DNA of 64,000 nt, taken from contig NZ_JABBGC010000002.1 of the NCBI RefSeq assembly GCF_012927205.1, positions 62,001-126,000 of the forward strand, in the 5' to 3' direction. Within the stretch, counting starts at the first letter, position 1. Every line of letters starts with the position of its first letter. Source of the DNA: Chitinophaga fulva (GTDB lineage: Bacteria > Bacteroidota > Bacteroidia > Chitinophagales > Chitinophagaceae). Under the pieces are notes generated by a model that saw only the letters and a list, made by a program, of their open reading frames with translations, did no database searches and was not told the DNA's origin. The translations under genes and the position numbers were made by a program. Shown piece after piece: positions 1-11,400 of the stretch.

Positions 1-3000
1 ACGCCGTTTGATTTGTCCGCAGATCATATGCTGCGTGCGCATCTGATCCGTTTGTCAGCAGATGAAAGGGAGCATGTGCTGGTAGTTACATTGCATCATA
101 TCGCATCTGATGGCTGGTCCAATGGTATTATTGTAAATGAACTGATTGCGTTGTACAATGCCTGTATAGATAACCGTACCGCGCAATTGGCCGCGCTTCC
201 GCTTCAGTATGCGGATTATGCCATCTGGCAGCGAAAGTATTTATCAGGTGACATATTGGCGGGGAAGATTCAATATTGGAAAGAAAAACTCAAAGGCGTT
301 GCCACGCTGCAGCTCCCCTGCGATTATAAGCGGCCGTTGATACAAAGCACCAGGGGGGCAGCCAGAGGGTTCCGCTTTAGCCGGGAATTATCGGATCAGT
401 TGCAGGCATTGTCGCGTATGCAGGATACCACCCTGTATATGACCTTGCTGGCCGCTTTTAAAGTATTGTTGCATCGGTACGGTGGTCAGGATGATATTTG
501 TGTGGGAAGTGCAATAGCCGGCAGAACACAGCAGGAAGTGGAAGGGTTGGTGGGTCTCTTTATCAACTCACTGGCATTGCGCAGCAACCTGGCAGATGAT
601 CCTGCTTTTACATCATTGCTGCAACAGGTAAAACAAACTACGTTAGGTGCGTATGAAAATGAAGGAGTGCCTTTTGAAAAAGTAGTGGAAGCGGTTGTGG
701 AAGAGCGGAATCTGAGCAGGAGCCCCTTATTCCAGGTAATGTTTGCCATGGAGAATACACCGGAAGTACCGGAGCTGCGTTTGGGAGCAGTACAGTTGTC
801 CCGTGAGTTTGTTGAACAGGAAGCGTCTCCATTTGACCTGACTGTTTTCATCCAGGAAAGCGCGGAGGGGTTATATGGAAACGTGGTGTATTGTGCCGAC
901 CTTTTCAGGGCAGCAACTATAGACCGAATGATAGCGCATTTTGAACAGTTGCTATGGTCGGTTGCAAAATCACCGGAATCGCGCATAGGAGCATTGTCTA
1001 TGCTAACATCTGCAGAAGAACATCAATTACTGGTTGAATTTAATAATACTTCAGCAGGCTATCCCAAGGATAAAACAATTACAGACTTATTTGCAGCACA
1101 GGTGGCCCTTACACCCGAAGCGACAGCAATTGTGGCCGGTGAGGTTTCACTTACCTATCGGGAGTTGAATATACGTGCAAATCAGCTGGCGCATTATTTA
1201 AGGAGCAAAGGAGTGCAGGCGGATACATTGGTGCCGGTATGTATAGAACGGTCAGTTGAAATGATCGTGGGTATACTCGGTATCCTGAAAGCGGGTGGGG
1301 CCTACGTTCCCATAGATCCTGATTATCCTGCGGAGCGTATCAGCTTTATGCTGGAAGATACTGCGGCCAAATGGATCATCAGTTCCCGTGAATGTGCGCA
1401 TGTACTGGATAACGTCGCGTCGGCGGAGCTGATATTGCTGGATGAAGACTGGCAGGAGATCAGCCAGTTTTCCGGAGACGATCCTTCCTTTTTGATTCTT
1501 CCCCATCATCTTGCTTATGTGATCTATACTTCCGGTTCTACCGGTAAACCGAAAGGTGTGCTTATTGAGCATTATAATGTGGTCAGGTTGTTTGAAACAG
1601 ACGCGCCGTTATATGATTTTAATAATAAAGATGTCTGGACCATGTTCCATTCATTCTGCTTTGACTTTTCAGTATGGGAAATGTATGGTGCTTTACTGTA
1701 TGGGGGGAAGCTGATTGTAATCAGCAAGGAAGCGGCCAGAGACCCGGTAGCCTTTGGAGCTATACTTTTAAAGGAAAAGGTGACCGTTTTAAATCAGACA
1801 CCTACTGCCTTCTATGCGTTGCAGGAAAGTTTGCTTCGTTCAGCAATACCTTTACAGGTAAGGTATGTAATATTTGGGGGAGAAGCACTGACACCCGGCA
1901 AACTCAAGGTGTGGAAAGAAAGATACCCTGATTGTAAGCTGGTCAACATGTATGGTATTACGGAAACAACCGTCCATGTAACCTATAAGGAAATGGACGC
2001 GGATACCCTGAATGGAGAGGCCAGCAATATTGGTAAGCCTATACCCACACTAAGCTGTTATATACTGGACGCACACGGAAACCTGCTGCCAGCAGGAATA
2101 GCAGGAGAGTTGTATGTAGGAGGGGCCGGCTTGTCCCGTGGATACCTGAACAGGGAGCAATTAACAAAAGACAGATTTATTACAGACCCATTCAGCGGGG
2201 ATGTGGGTGCAAGGCTGTATAAAACCGGTGATCTCGCCAGATGGTTGCCGGATGGAAGCCTGGAGTATCTGGGCCGCCTGGATGATCAGGTGAAGATACG
2301 CGGATATCGCATAGAATTAGGCGAAATAGCAGCTGCCATGTCAGCAGTGGCAGGTGTAAAAGATGTGGCTGTATTGGCAACAACGCATGAAGATGGGAAC
2401 AGCAAGAAGCTGCAGGCCTATGTACAGGTAGATGGTGAAACATTGTCTTTGTTAAACAGCTATCAGCAATTGCTAAATACGAAACAGATCCGTGAATCAG
2501 ACCTGCACATACTTCCGAATGGATTACCCATGCTGGGACCTAATATTAATGAGGTAAGATTTCTATATAAGGAAATATTTGAAGAACAGAACTATCTGAA
2601 ACATGGTATTGCATTGTCTGAAAATAGTTGTGTAATGGATGTGGGCGCCAATATAGGTTTCTTTACGGTATTCCTGCATGCTTTGCATAAAAATATCAAA
2701 GTATATTCTTTTGAGCCGATACCGGAAGTGTTTGATTATCTCAGTAAAAACAGAAAATTATATAATGTTGGTGGTAAGGCGTATCAACTTGCATTGCTGG
2801 ATAAAGAACAGGAAATATCATTTACTTACTATCCTCAGGTGAGCATATTATCCGGTATCAGTGAAGATAAGGAGCAGGTAAAAGAGGTGGTTCGCTCTTA
2901 TGTGGAAAGTACGGAAAACGAGCATTTGTCCCGTGAAGAAATAGATGCTTTGCTGGAGGTGAAATTAGAAAATAAAAAAGTAAGTGTACGGGCCAAAACG

Positions 3001-6000
3001 CTTTCACAGATTATCAGGGAAGAAGGAATAACGCAAATTGATTTGCTTAAAATAGATGTGGAAAATTCAGAGCATCTGGTGCTGGATGGAATGCTGGAAA
3101 GCGACTGGGATAAAGTGAAAAGCCTGATCATTGAAGTACATAATGTGGACAATCGCCTTGATCGTATCACTGAAATGTTGCAGGATAAAGGCTACCGCAT
3201 CTATCTGGAAAAAGAAGCTTCCTTAAAGGATGATGTATTGTATAATTTATTTGCCCTCAGAGGCGAAAGTACGCAAGCCCCGGTGCCGCAGGTAGATTAC
3301 TCGTCCCGTGTATCCGAATGGAAACATCCGCTGGAATTGGTGAAGCAGGTGAGAGATGATATCGGCAGGGTATTACCCTCCTATATGATCCCGGCACAGA
3401 TCATTTTACTACATGAATTTCCTTTAACAGCAAATGGTAAAATTGATAAGAAGGCATTGCTTCATATGGATGCAAGGGAGGGGTTGACCAATGATTTTGT
3501 TGCTCCCCGGAATGAAACAGAAAAAGCACTGGCTGATCTCTGGATGGATTTGCTGGGTATAGAACGGGTCGGGATATACGATAACTTCTTTTCACTGGGA
3601 GGGGATTCCATTATTACTATTCAGGTGGTAAGCAGGGCCAGGCGCCTGGGTTATGAACTACAACCCCGTGACCTGTTTACGCATCAGACAATAGCAGGCA
3701 TTTCTTCATTTTTGTCGGCGCAAAAGAATATCACAGTATCCGCAGAACAGGGAGAGTTGTCCGGTGATTGCGGATTGCTTCCTATTCAGCAGTGGTACCT
3801 GGAGGCAGAGAATAGCACGGTGTCGCATTTTAATCAGAGTGTATTATTAACCATTGATAAAGGTATAGATGCTACCAGGTTGGCCTCCGCTATAGCGAAA
3901 CTGGTTCATTATCATGATGCATTGCGTTTTGTATATTCCAGCGGGGCACATGGTTGGCAACAAGTATATGGTATGCATGAAGGTGTCCTGGAAGTTGTTG
4001 ACCTGGGATCCTTATCAGGAGAAGATTTAGCAGCAGCTATCCGGAAACATGGGGATGATTATCAGCGGAGGCTGGATATCAGCAGTGGTGTATTAATACA
4101 GGCGGTATTGCTATTAATGCCGGAGGGTGAGGCGTGTAACCGGCTGTTGTTTGTTATCCATCACCTTGTTGTAGATGGTGTTTCCTGGCGTATTCTGCTG
4201 GAAGACCTGGAGTTGTTGCTAAAAAATCAACAAACGGGAACAACGACAGAAATATTGGGCCGCAAGAGTACTTCCTACCGCCAATGGCATCAGGCGTTAT
4301 CTGAATATGGACAGCGCCAGCCATTATTATATCAGCAGGAGTACTGGCAGCATATCGTAGAAAGCTATCTTCCGTTACCGGTAGATAAAATGTATAACGG
4401 GAAGGTTACCCTTGCTGATGTCAGGCAGCATGAGGTAAGACTGGGTAGTTTACAAACACAGCGTTTAATACAGGAAGCGTCACCAGCTTACCATACTGAG
4501 ATCAATGATATCCTGTTGGCAGCGCTGGCGCTAACGTTATCCGGATGGACCGGTGCTAAGGCCATATCCATCGGTATGGAAGGCCATGGCCGTGAGGATA
4601 TGGCTCCTGGTGTAGATGTCAGCCGTACGGTAGGTTGGTTCACCAACCTGTATCCGGTGCTGCTGAAAGTTGATAGCAATAAATCAACCGGTACATTACT
4701 GAAAGATATCAAGGAACAATTGCGCCGGGTCCCCGATAAAGGAATGGGTTATGGTGTGCTGAAATACTTCAGCAAAGCACCTTTTTCAGCCGTTAAAGAT
4801 CCCTGGGACTTTGTATTCAATTACCTGGGGCAGCTCGATAATGTATTCAATGCGGAAGGCTATCTGGGTATGGCACAGGAATCGTCTGGTGCAGGTATCG
4901 GAGAGGGATACCCCATCCGCGATAAAATATGGGTCAATAGTTTTGTCCAGGGAGGAGAGTTGATATTGCAATGGAGTTACAGTAGCAGGCATTATGATGT
5001 CTCCCGTATTGCAAATCTGGCAGATGCTTATCTGTCTTATCTGGAGCAGATAATAGCCCATTGCACGGAGTTGGGTACTTCATTTTTTACGCCGGCTGAT
5101 TATGGTTTGAGCGCGGTGATGAGTCATGAAGAACTTGATCATTTTTTGGATGCTCCTTATGGAAGTGGACCCCGTCGTAACCAGGTAGAAAGCCTGTATC
5201 GACTGAGCGCCCTGCAGGAAGGAATGTTGTTTCATGGTTTGTATGATGTAGCGGCAGGTGCTTATGTAGAGCAGTTCGGCTGTGAACTCACAGTGTTGCA
5301 GGAAGATGCTTTTCTGCATAGCTGGAGCCTGTTACAGCAACACCACAGTGTATTGCGCACCGGGTTCAGTTATAACGAATTTGCTATTCCGCTGCAATGT
5401 GTATACAAAGAAGCGAAAATACCGGTTAGCAGGCTGGATTTTCGCCGAATGAATAAAGAGGAGCAGGAGCGCGCTTTGCAGGAGTATAAAGCAGCAGACC
5501 GTCGCAATGGATTTGATTTCACCGTGGCGCCGCTGATGCGTATCTGCCTGATACAGCTGGAGGAAGATCGCTATTACCTGCTATGGACTTATCACCATAT
5601 TGTGCTCGACGGATGGTCGGTGCCGGTATTGATGGAAGAGCTGTTGCGTATATACGAAGCGGTGGTAACAGGTAAAACATTACCTATTTTGAAGGAAGAC
5701 CGCTATGAAGATTATATCCGCTACATAGATAAGCAGTATAAAGAGAAAGAGGAAACATACTGGCGTAAATACCTGGCCGGTGTGAGCACGGGCACGCTGT
5801 TGCCATTTATAACATCCGCGGGAGGGCGTACAAAAGGCGCTGGTAGCTTTGCAGATGAAACATTAAACCTGGATACTGCTATTACTGCCCGGATCACACA
5901 TTATGCACAACAGCAATCCATTACACCCAATACGCTGATGCAGGGTATATGGGCTTACCTTTTATATCGTTATACCGGACGTCCGGATATTATTTATGGT

Positions 6001-8373
6001 GCAACGGTATCGGGTCGTCCGGAAAACCTGTCGGATATGGAGCGGCGTGTAGGCTTATATGTTAATACGCTGCCTTTCTATACAGTGGTGAATGAATCAC
6101 GGGATATAACCGAATGGCTGCAGGAGTTACAGGTACAACAATTGCAGAGCCGGGAGCATCAATATACTTCATTGAAAGAGGTACAACGATGGATGAACAT
6201 CTCCGGCGAGCTGTTCGATAGTCTACTGGTGTTTGAGAATTATCCTGTGAGCAAAGCTGTTTCCACGCAGCCATGGCTTTTACAGGTAGAGAATGTACAG
6301 ATACAGGAACAGACAAATTATCCTTTGGAAATTTTAATAGAAGTATCGGGAGAAACCAGGGTAAGGTGCAGGTATAATACAGAATTGCTGGGTAAGCCTT
6401 ATGCCATGGCCATCCTGCGGCATTTTGAGCAGGTGTTGCTGCAGATAACAAGCGGTAGTGCAAACAAAGTAAGCGATATCGCATTGCTCAGTGAGGAAGA
6501 ACAGCAGCAATTGTTAGTCTCCTTTAATAATACCGGTACAGAAGGTGGTCCTGTGCAGGCCGGAAAAACTTTCATGGAGCTATTTGCTGATCAGGTAGCA
6601 CAAACGCCGGGTGAGATTGCATTGGAATTTGAAGGCAATAAACTAACGTATGAAGAGCTGGATATACGTTCTAATAAGCTGGCGCGTTACCTGAAGAGTA
6701 AGGGAGTAAAAACAGATACTTTGGTCCCGCTTTGTATAGGACGGTCATTGGATATGATTATTGCCATATTGGGCATTATGAAAGCGGGAGGCGCATATGT
6801 ACCTGTTGATCCATTATATCCGGCAGAACGGATCCGTTATATGCTACAGGATATTGGGGCTGAAGTAGCAGTGAGCAGCGGTAATGGTAAACAAATACTA
6901 GAGGCATCTGCGGAAATTACTATCATAGACCTGGACAATGACTGGAAAATAATCAATAAACGGTCCGCCGCTCCACTGGCAGGTTCACCGGGACATCACG
7001 ACCTTGCTTATGTGATCTATACTTCCGGTTCAACAGGTAAACCTAAAGGGGTGATGGTGCAACATGATGGTATGTTGAATCATTTACAGGCTAAAATAAA
7101 TGACCTGAAAATTAATCATACATCCGTCATTGCTTATACCGCCTCCTATACTTTTGATATTTCTGTTTGGCAGATGTTTGCGGCCCTGCTATGTGGTGGG
7201 AAAACAATTATTTATGCAGCGGAACTTATTTTGCAGCCCGCGGCCTTAATCAATACCATTGATACAGATGGAGTAACCATATTGGAATTTGTGCCTTCTT
7301 ATCTGGCGGCTGTGCTTCACGAAAATACAGGCGTTGCATTAAGATCGTTGCAATTCTTACTGGTAACCGGGGAAGCCGTCAGCCGGCATTTGCTGGCAGC
7401 ATGGTTCACGCATAAGGATTATGGTGCTATTCCGGTAGTGAATGCCTATGGGCCTACGGAAGCCTCTGATGATATCTGTCATTATATTATGTATAAAACC
7501 CCCGATGAAACCAATATCCCACTTGGCTCACCCATACAAAATCTCAGTATCTATATACTGGATAACAGATTGCGCTTATGCCCGGTAGGTGTAGCCGGTG
7601 AGATATGTGTATCCGGTGTTGGCGTAGCACGTGGTTACCTGGGAAGACCGGAATTAACAGCAGAGAAGTTTATTACAGACCCGTTTGCCCGTCAGTCGGG
7701 TACAAGAATGTACCGGACAGGAGATCTGGGTCGGTGGTTGCCTGATGGTACTATTGAATATCTGGGTCGTATAGACGAACAGGTAAAGATCAATGGTTAC
7801 CGTATAGAGTTAGGGGAGATAGAAAGTGTGCTGCAGGAATGCGAGACAGTCAGCCAGGCGGTGGTATCTGCCATAACAGATAAAAATGAGGCTAAAAGAC
7901 TGGTGGCATATGTAGTGTCATCAGGAACTTTTGACCGTACAGGCGTATTGGCGCATTTAAAGAGCAGGTTGCCGGAATACATGGTACCGGCATCGTTCAC
8001 CCTGTTGCTGGCACTTCCGTTGACTGCGAATGGTAAAATTGATAAGCAGGCCTTGCCCGATCCAGAGACTGGTCCATCGTCAGCAAATTTGTATGTAGCG
8101 CCACGGAATGGAGCGGAGGTGGCTTTGGAGGAGATCTGTAAGAAATTATTGAATATAGAACGTATAGGTATATACGATAACCTGTTTGAACTGGGCATGC
8201 AGTCTTTGCTGGTGATGCGCCTGGCATCGGCGATGTATAAGGAATTCGGAATACGTGTGGCTGTCAGGACCTTGTTCGAGCTTACCAGCATTGAAGCGTT
8301 AGCCAATTATATTGCTGTTAATCAGGATGTACGGGCTGCTGAATCTGAAACTGGTAAGACGTTCACTTTATAA
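1..8373 (+). CDS. Non-ribosomal peptide synthetase, 5'-truncated by window edge (C-A[FkbM MT]-T-E-C-A-T)
   Basis: This is the 3' part of an NRPS gene; the frame is open to base 1, so the Met at 13 is internal to a condensation (C) domain. Domains, numbering from that Met: partial C (1-330, HHIASDGWS at 28), A1 (345-780), FkbM methyltransferase inserted after core A8 (about 810-1090), A1 C-terminal part with NGKID (about 1140), T1 (FFSLGGDSI), epimerase (1255-1690; HHLVVDGVSW, EGHGRE), a second C of the type that follows an epimerase (1725-2160; SALQEGMLFH, HHIVLDGWS), A2 (2180-2680), T2 (2700-2770). Pocket residues aligned by eye to GrsA numbering give DFWNIGMVH for A1, the known Thr code, and DIWELTADD for A2, which I read as a basic residue such as diaminobutyrate (less sure). 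T1 has the LGGDS form usual before an epimerase. T2 reads LGMQSL, not LGGxSL, but keeps the phosphopantetheine Ser. A C-terminal linker leads to the docking domain of the next protein. Confidence 0.95.
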   Translation, partial: TPFDLSADHMLRAHLIRLSADEREHVLVVTLHHIASDGWSNGIIVNELIALYNACIDNRTAQLAALPLQYADYAIWQRKYLSGDILAGKIQYWKEKLKGVATLQLPCDYKRPLIQSTRGAARGFRFSRELSDQLQALSRMQDTTLYMTLLAAFKVLLHRYGGQDDICVGSAIAGRTQQEVEGLVGLFINSLALRSNLADDPAFTSLLQQVKQTTLGAYENEGVPFEKVVEAVVEERNLSRSPLFQVMFAMENTPEVPELRLGAVQLSREFVEQEASPFDLTVFIQESAEGLYGNVVYCADLFRAATIDRMIAHFEQLLWSVAKSPESRIGALSMLTSAEEHQLLVEFNNTSAGYPKDKTITDLFAAQVALTPEATAIVAGEVSLTYRELNIRANQLAHYLRSKGVQADTLVPVCIERSVEMIVGILGILKAGGAYVPIDPDYPAERISFMLEDTAAKWIISSRECAHVLDNVASAELILLDEDWQEISQFSGDDPSFLILPHHLAYVIYTSGSTGKPKGVLIEHYNVVRLFETDAPLYDFNNKDVWTMFHSFCFDFSVWEMYGALLYGGKLIVISKEAARDPVAFGAILLKEKVTVLNQTPTAFYALQESLLRSAIPLQVRYVIFGGEALTPGKLKVWKERYPDCKLVNMYGITETTVHVTYKEMDADTLNGEASNIGKPIPTLSCYILDAHGNLLPAGIAGELYVGGAGLSRGYLNREQLTKDRFITDPFSGDVGARLYKTGDLARWLPDGSLEYLGRLDDQVKIRGYRIELGEIAAAMSAVAGVKDVAVLATTHEDGNSKKLQAYVQVDGETLSLLNSYQQLLNTKQIRESDLHILPNGLPMLGPNINEVRFLYKEIFEEQNYLKHGIALSENSCVMDVGANIGFFTVFLHALHKNIKVYSFEPIPEVFDYLSKNRKLYNVGGKAYQLALLDKEQEISFTYYPQVSILSGISEDKEQVKEVVRSYVESTENEHLSREEIDALLEVKLENKKVSVRAKTLSQIIREEGITQIDLLKIDVENSEHLVLDGMLESDWDKVKSLIIEVHNVDNRLDRITEMLQDKGYRIYLEKEASLKDDVLYNLFALRGESTQAPVPQVDYSSRVSEWKHPLELVKQVRDDIGRVLPSYMIPAQIILLHEFPLTANGKIDKKALLHMDAREGLTNDFVAPRNETEKALADLWMDLLGIERVGIYDNFFSLGGDSIITIQVVSRARRLGYELQPRDLFTHQTIAGISSFLSAQKNITVSAEQGELSGDCGLLPIQQWYLEAENSTVSHFNQSVLLTIDKGIDATRLASAIAKLVHYHDALRFVYSSGAHGWQQVYGMHEGVLEVVDLGSLSGEDLAAAIRKHGDDYQRRLDISSGVLIQAVLLLMPEGEACNRLLFVIHHLVVDGVSWRILLEDLELLLKNQQTGTTTEILGRKSTSYRQWHQALSEYGQRQPLLYQQEYWQHIVESYLPLPVDKMYNGKVTLADVRQHEVRLGSLQTQRLIQEASPAYHTEINDILLAALALTLSGWTGAKAISIGMEGHGREDMAPGVDVSRTVGWFTNLYPVLLKVDSNKSTGTLLKDIKEQLRRVPDKGMGYGVLKYFSKAPFSAVKDPWDFVFNYLGQLDNVFNAEGYLGMAQESSGAGIGEGYPIRDKIWVNSFVQGGELILQWSYSSRHYDVSRIANLADAYLSYLEQIIAHCTELGTSFFTPADYGLSAVMSHEELDHFLDAPYGSGPRRNQVESLYRLSALQEGMLFHGLYDVAAGAYVEQFGCELTVLQEDAFLHSWSLLQQHHSVLRTGFSYNEFAIPLQCVYKEAKIPVSRLDFRRMNKEEQERALQEYKAADRRNGFDFTVAPLMRICLIQLEEDRYYLLWTYHHIVLDGWSVPVLMEELLRIYEAVVTGKTLPILKEDRYEDYIRYIDKQYKEKEETYWRKYLAGVSTGTLLPFITSAGGRTKGAGSFADETLNLDTAITARITHYAQQQSITPNTLMQGIWAYLLYRYTGRPDIIYGATVSGRPENLSDMERRVGLYVNTLPFYTVVNESRDITEWLQELQVQQLQSREHQYTSLKEVQRWMNISGELFDSLLVFENYPVSKAVSTQPWLLQVENVQIQEQTNYPLEILIEVSGETRVRCRYNTELLGKPYAMAILRHFEQVLLQITSGSANKVSDIALLSEEEQQQLLVSFNNTGTEGGPVQAGKTFMELFADQVAQTPGEIALEFEGNKLTYEELDIRSNKLARYLKSKGVKTDTLVPLCIGRSLDMIIAILGIMKAGGAYVPVDPLYPAERIRYMLQDIGAEVAVSSGNGKQILEASAEITIIDLDNDWKIINKRSAAPLAGSPGHHDLAYVIYTSGSTGKPKGVMVQHDGMLNHLQAKINDLKINHTSVIAYTASYTFDISVWQMFAALLCGGKTIIYAAELILQPAALINTIDTDGVTILEFVPSYLAAVLHENTGVALRSLQFLLVTGEAVSRHLLAAWFTHKDYGAIPVVNAYGPTEASDDICHYIMYKTPDETNIPLGSPIQNLSIYILDNRLRLCPVGVAGEICVSGVGVARGYLGRPELTAEKFITDPFARQSGTRMYRTGDLGRWLPDGTIEYLGRIDEQVKINGYRIELGEIESVLQECETVSQAVVSAITDKNEAKRLVAYVVSSGTFDRTGVLAHLKSRLPEYMVPASFTLLLALPLTANGKIDKQALPDPETGPSSANLYVAPRNGAEVALEEICKKLLNIERIGIYDNLFELGMQSLLVMRLASAMYKEFGIRVAVRTLFELTSIEALANYIAVNQDVRAAESETGKTFTL
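1021..2359 (+). repeat. A-domain duplication, copy 1 (Thr-type A core)
   Basis: This segment aligns without gaps to 22950-24288 in the third synthetase gene. By hand count there are about 42 differences in 1,339 positions (about 97% identity). The right edge is abrupt: both copies share caggtgtaa and then diverge completely, just before the methyltransferase insert in this copy. To the left the similarity drops to the ordinary C-domain level. The pocket residues are the same in both. Confidence 0.93.
2440..3280 (+). other. FkbM-family methyltransferase domain inserted in an adenylation domain
   Basis: Between the A8 core (KIRGYRIELGEI, ending near 2330) and the A10 lysine motif (NGKIDKK, near 3440) lies an insert of about 280 residues with the SAM-binding stretch VMDVGANIGFFTVF (2635-2676), FEPIPEVF, and LLKIDVENSEHLVLDG, all typical of FkbM-type methyltransferases. 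The flanking A-domain parts are intact, so this is an interrupted A domain. Methyltransferases between A8 and A9 are known, mostly N-methylating, with some that methylate side-chain oxygens. FkbM enzymes are classically O-methyltransferases and the host A domain has a Thr code, so I infer O-methylation of Thr. N-methylation is not excluded. Confidence 0.85.
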
Positions 8374-8403
8374 TTCAAATTTTTATACTTAAAACTTTTA
8401 AAT

Positions 8404-11400
8404 ATGGCCGGAACTAATCTTACTGACATCATTGCGTTATTAAAAGAAGCAAATGATTACGGCATCAAAGTGTTTTTTGAAAATAACAATTTACTTGTTC
8501 ATACCCCTGATGAACAGGAAATAGATGAACATATCTTAAACAAGCTGAGAGCGAACAAAGAACATCTGGTTTCATACTTCAGCAAACATACACCGATAGA
8601 AAATAGATCTGTCGCTGATAAAGGCATACAGCCGTATGACAGGAATGTAGTAAAACATGTTCCTTTGTCGTTTAGCCAAGAACGTTTATGGTTTATTGAT
8701 CAATTGGAAGGTAGTATTTCCTACCATTTACCCAATATTTTACGGTTGAAGGGAACGCTTAACAGAGAGGCGCTGGCATATGCATTCCAGGAAATAGTCA
8801 ACCGGCATGAAGTGCTCCGTACGGTCATGACAGAAGAAGCGGGCGTCGCTTATCAGCAGGTGTTGGATAAAGGGAAATGGAATATTAAAGTAACGGATGA
8901 TCCGATATATAAGCAAAATGAGAAGGCATTGGAGGAATATCTCCGGTCTTTAATTGAAGTCCCTTTTGATTTGCAGAAGGACCATATGCTCCGTGCAGAT
9001 CTCATCTGCCTGTCTGCGGATGAACATGTATTATTGGTTACGCTGCATCATATCGCATCTGATGGCTGGTCCACCGGCATTATAGTGCCGGAGCTGGTGG
9101 AGTTATACCAGTCTTTTGTTGAAGGACGCCCGGCTCAGTTGTTGCCGCTTACTATCCAGTATGCGGATTATGCCATATGGCAGCGGGAAAATTTATCAGC
9201 AACAGTATTAAAAGAAAAACTGGATTACTGGAAGGGGAAACTGAAGGGGAGCAGCACATTAGAGTTGCCCATTGATTATGTTCGTCCGATAGTACAAAGT
9301 ACGCATGGCGCGTCGCGGCGGTACCGTCTGGATCCGGCATTGTCAGATCAGTTACAGGCGCTTTCCCTGCAGCAGGGTAGTACCTTGTTCATGACATTGC
9401 TGGCAGCTTTTAATGTATTGCTGTATCGTTACAGTGGTCAGCCGGATATCTGTGTTGGGAGCCCGATTGCAGGAAGAACACGACAGGAAGCAGAGGGGCT
9501 GGTCGGTTTTTTTATCAATACGTTGGTGTTACGTAATCATCTGGATGGTGATCCTTCTTTTATATCTCTGCTTGAGCAGGTGAAACAGACTACACTGGAT
9601 GCGTACGATCATCAGGAAGTGCCTTTTGAGAAAGTAGTCGAAGCAGTGGCAGAAGAGAGGTACCTTAACAGGACACCTTTGTTCCAGGTGATGTTTGAAT
9701 TGCAGAATGTACCCGAGGCGCCGGCACTCCATTTAAATGGGCTGCATTTATTCCAGGAGGAAACGAAGTATACCAGCGCACAATTTGACCTGACTTTTTC
9801 TATCCGGGAAAGCACGGATGGTTTGGAAGTGCTGGTAATATACGGCGCAGATTTGTTTAATGAAGCCACCTTAGACCGTATGATGGCTCATTACGAACAA
9901 TTGTTGAGGGCTGTTATAAAAACGCCCACCGTGCAGATAAGCCAATTATTCATGATCAGTGCAGCGGAAGAATATCAGTTGCTCCATGTGTTTAATGATA
10001 CACAAGTGGATTACCCCCAAAGTAAAACATTCATCACCCTGTTTGATGAGCAGGCGAAAAGTTCACCTGATGCAATCGCGGTAACATTTGGGGCGGAGTC
10101 GCTCACATATAAAACACTATCGGTGCGTGCTAACCAGTTGGCTCATCATCTCCGCAAGCTGGGCGTGAAAGCAAACACCCTGGTACCCGTGTGTATAGAG
10201 CGATCACCGGACATGATCATTGGTATATTGGGCATCATGAAAGCCGGGGCTGCATATGTGCCGGTAGACCTGGAATATCCGGCAGAGCGGATCCGCTATA
10301 TATTGGAGGATTGCGAGGCCAGCATTGTTGTAAGCAGCAGCTATGGTAAACAAAAGATTGAATTAGCCGGCTTTACCAATATCATTGCATTGGACATTGA
10401 CCGGGAACTGATTGATCAGCAACCGGAGACATTACCGGAGACAATACCCGGTCCACATCATCTGGCTTATGTTATCTATACTTCCGGGTCAACCGGTAAG
10501 CCCAAAGGCGTGATGGTGGAGCATCAGGGCATGTTGAATCATTTGTTCGCCAAAGTAAATGACCTGAAAATAGATGAGGGAACAATCCTGGCTTATACAG
10601 CTGCCTATACATTTGATATTTCGGTATGGCAAATGTTTGCTGCCTTGCTTTGTGGAGGGCGCACCATTATTTACAGTGAAGAAACCATTTTTCAACCTGC
10701 GGAATTAGTGAACGCCATTGATAACGACAGGGTCACTATCCTGGAGCTGGTCCCTTCTTATCTCAATGCGTTGCTACAGGAAAATACCAGCGCCGCATTA
10801 AAGCATCTCCGCTTCCTGGTGGTGACGGGAGAAGCCGTCAGCCGGCATCTGCTGATGAAGTGGTTCGGGCATAAGGACTATGGGACCATCCCGGTGGTGA
10901 ATGCTTATGGTCCTACGGAAGCATCGGATGATATCACCCATTATCTGATGAATAACGTACCGGATTATACGAATATACCGGTAGGTAAACCGATACAAAA
11001 TATGCGTATCTACGTATTGAATAATGAGCAGCAGTTATGCCCTGTAGGTGTGCCCGGTGAGATCTTTGTATCGGGCGTGGGGGTAGCGCGTGGCTACCTG
11101 AATCTTGAGCAGTTAACCACGGAGAAATTTATAAAGGACCCTTTCAGTAAAGAATCTGCTGCACGCATGTACCGGACCGGTGACGTAGGCCGCTGGCTAC
11201 CGGATGGAAATCTTGAATACCTGGGGAGGACAGATGATCAGGTAAAAATCCGTGGACTGAGAATAGAATTGGGTGAGATAGAGAATGCGCTGCTGGAATG
11301 TGACCTGGTGAAGGAAGCAATCGTAACCGTCAGAACAGGTTCTCCTGATGATAACGGCAATGATAGTGCTACTTTAACAGGCTACATAGTGCCCAATGGC

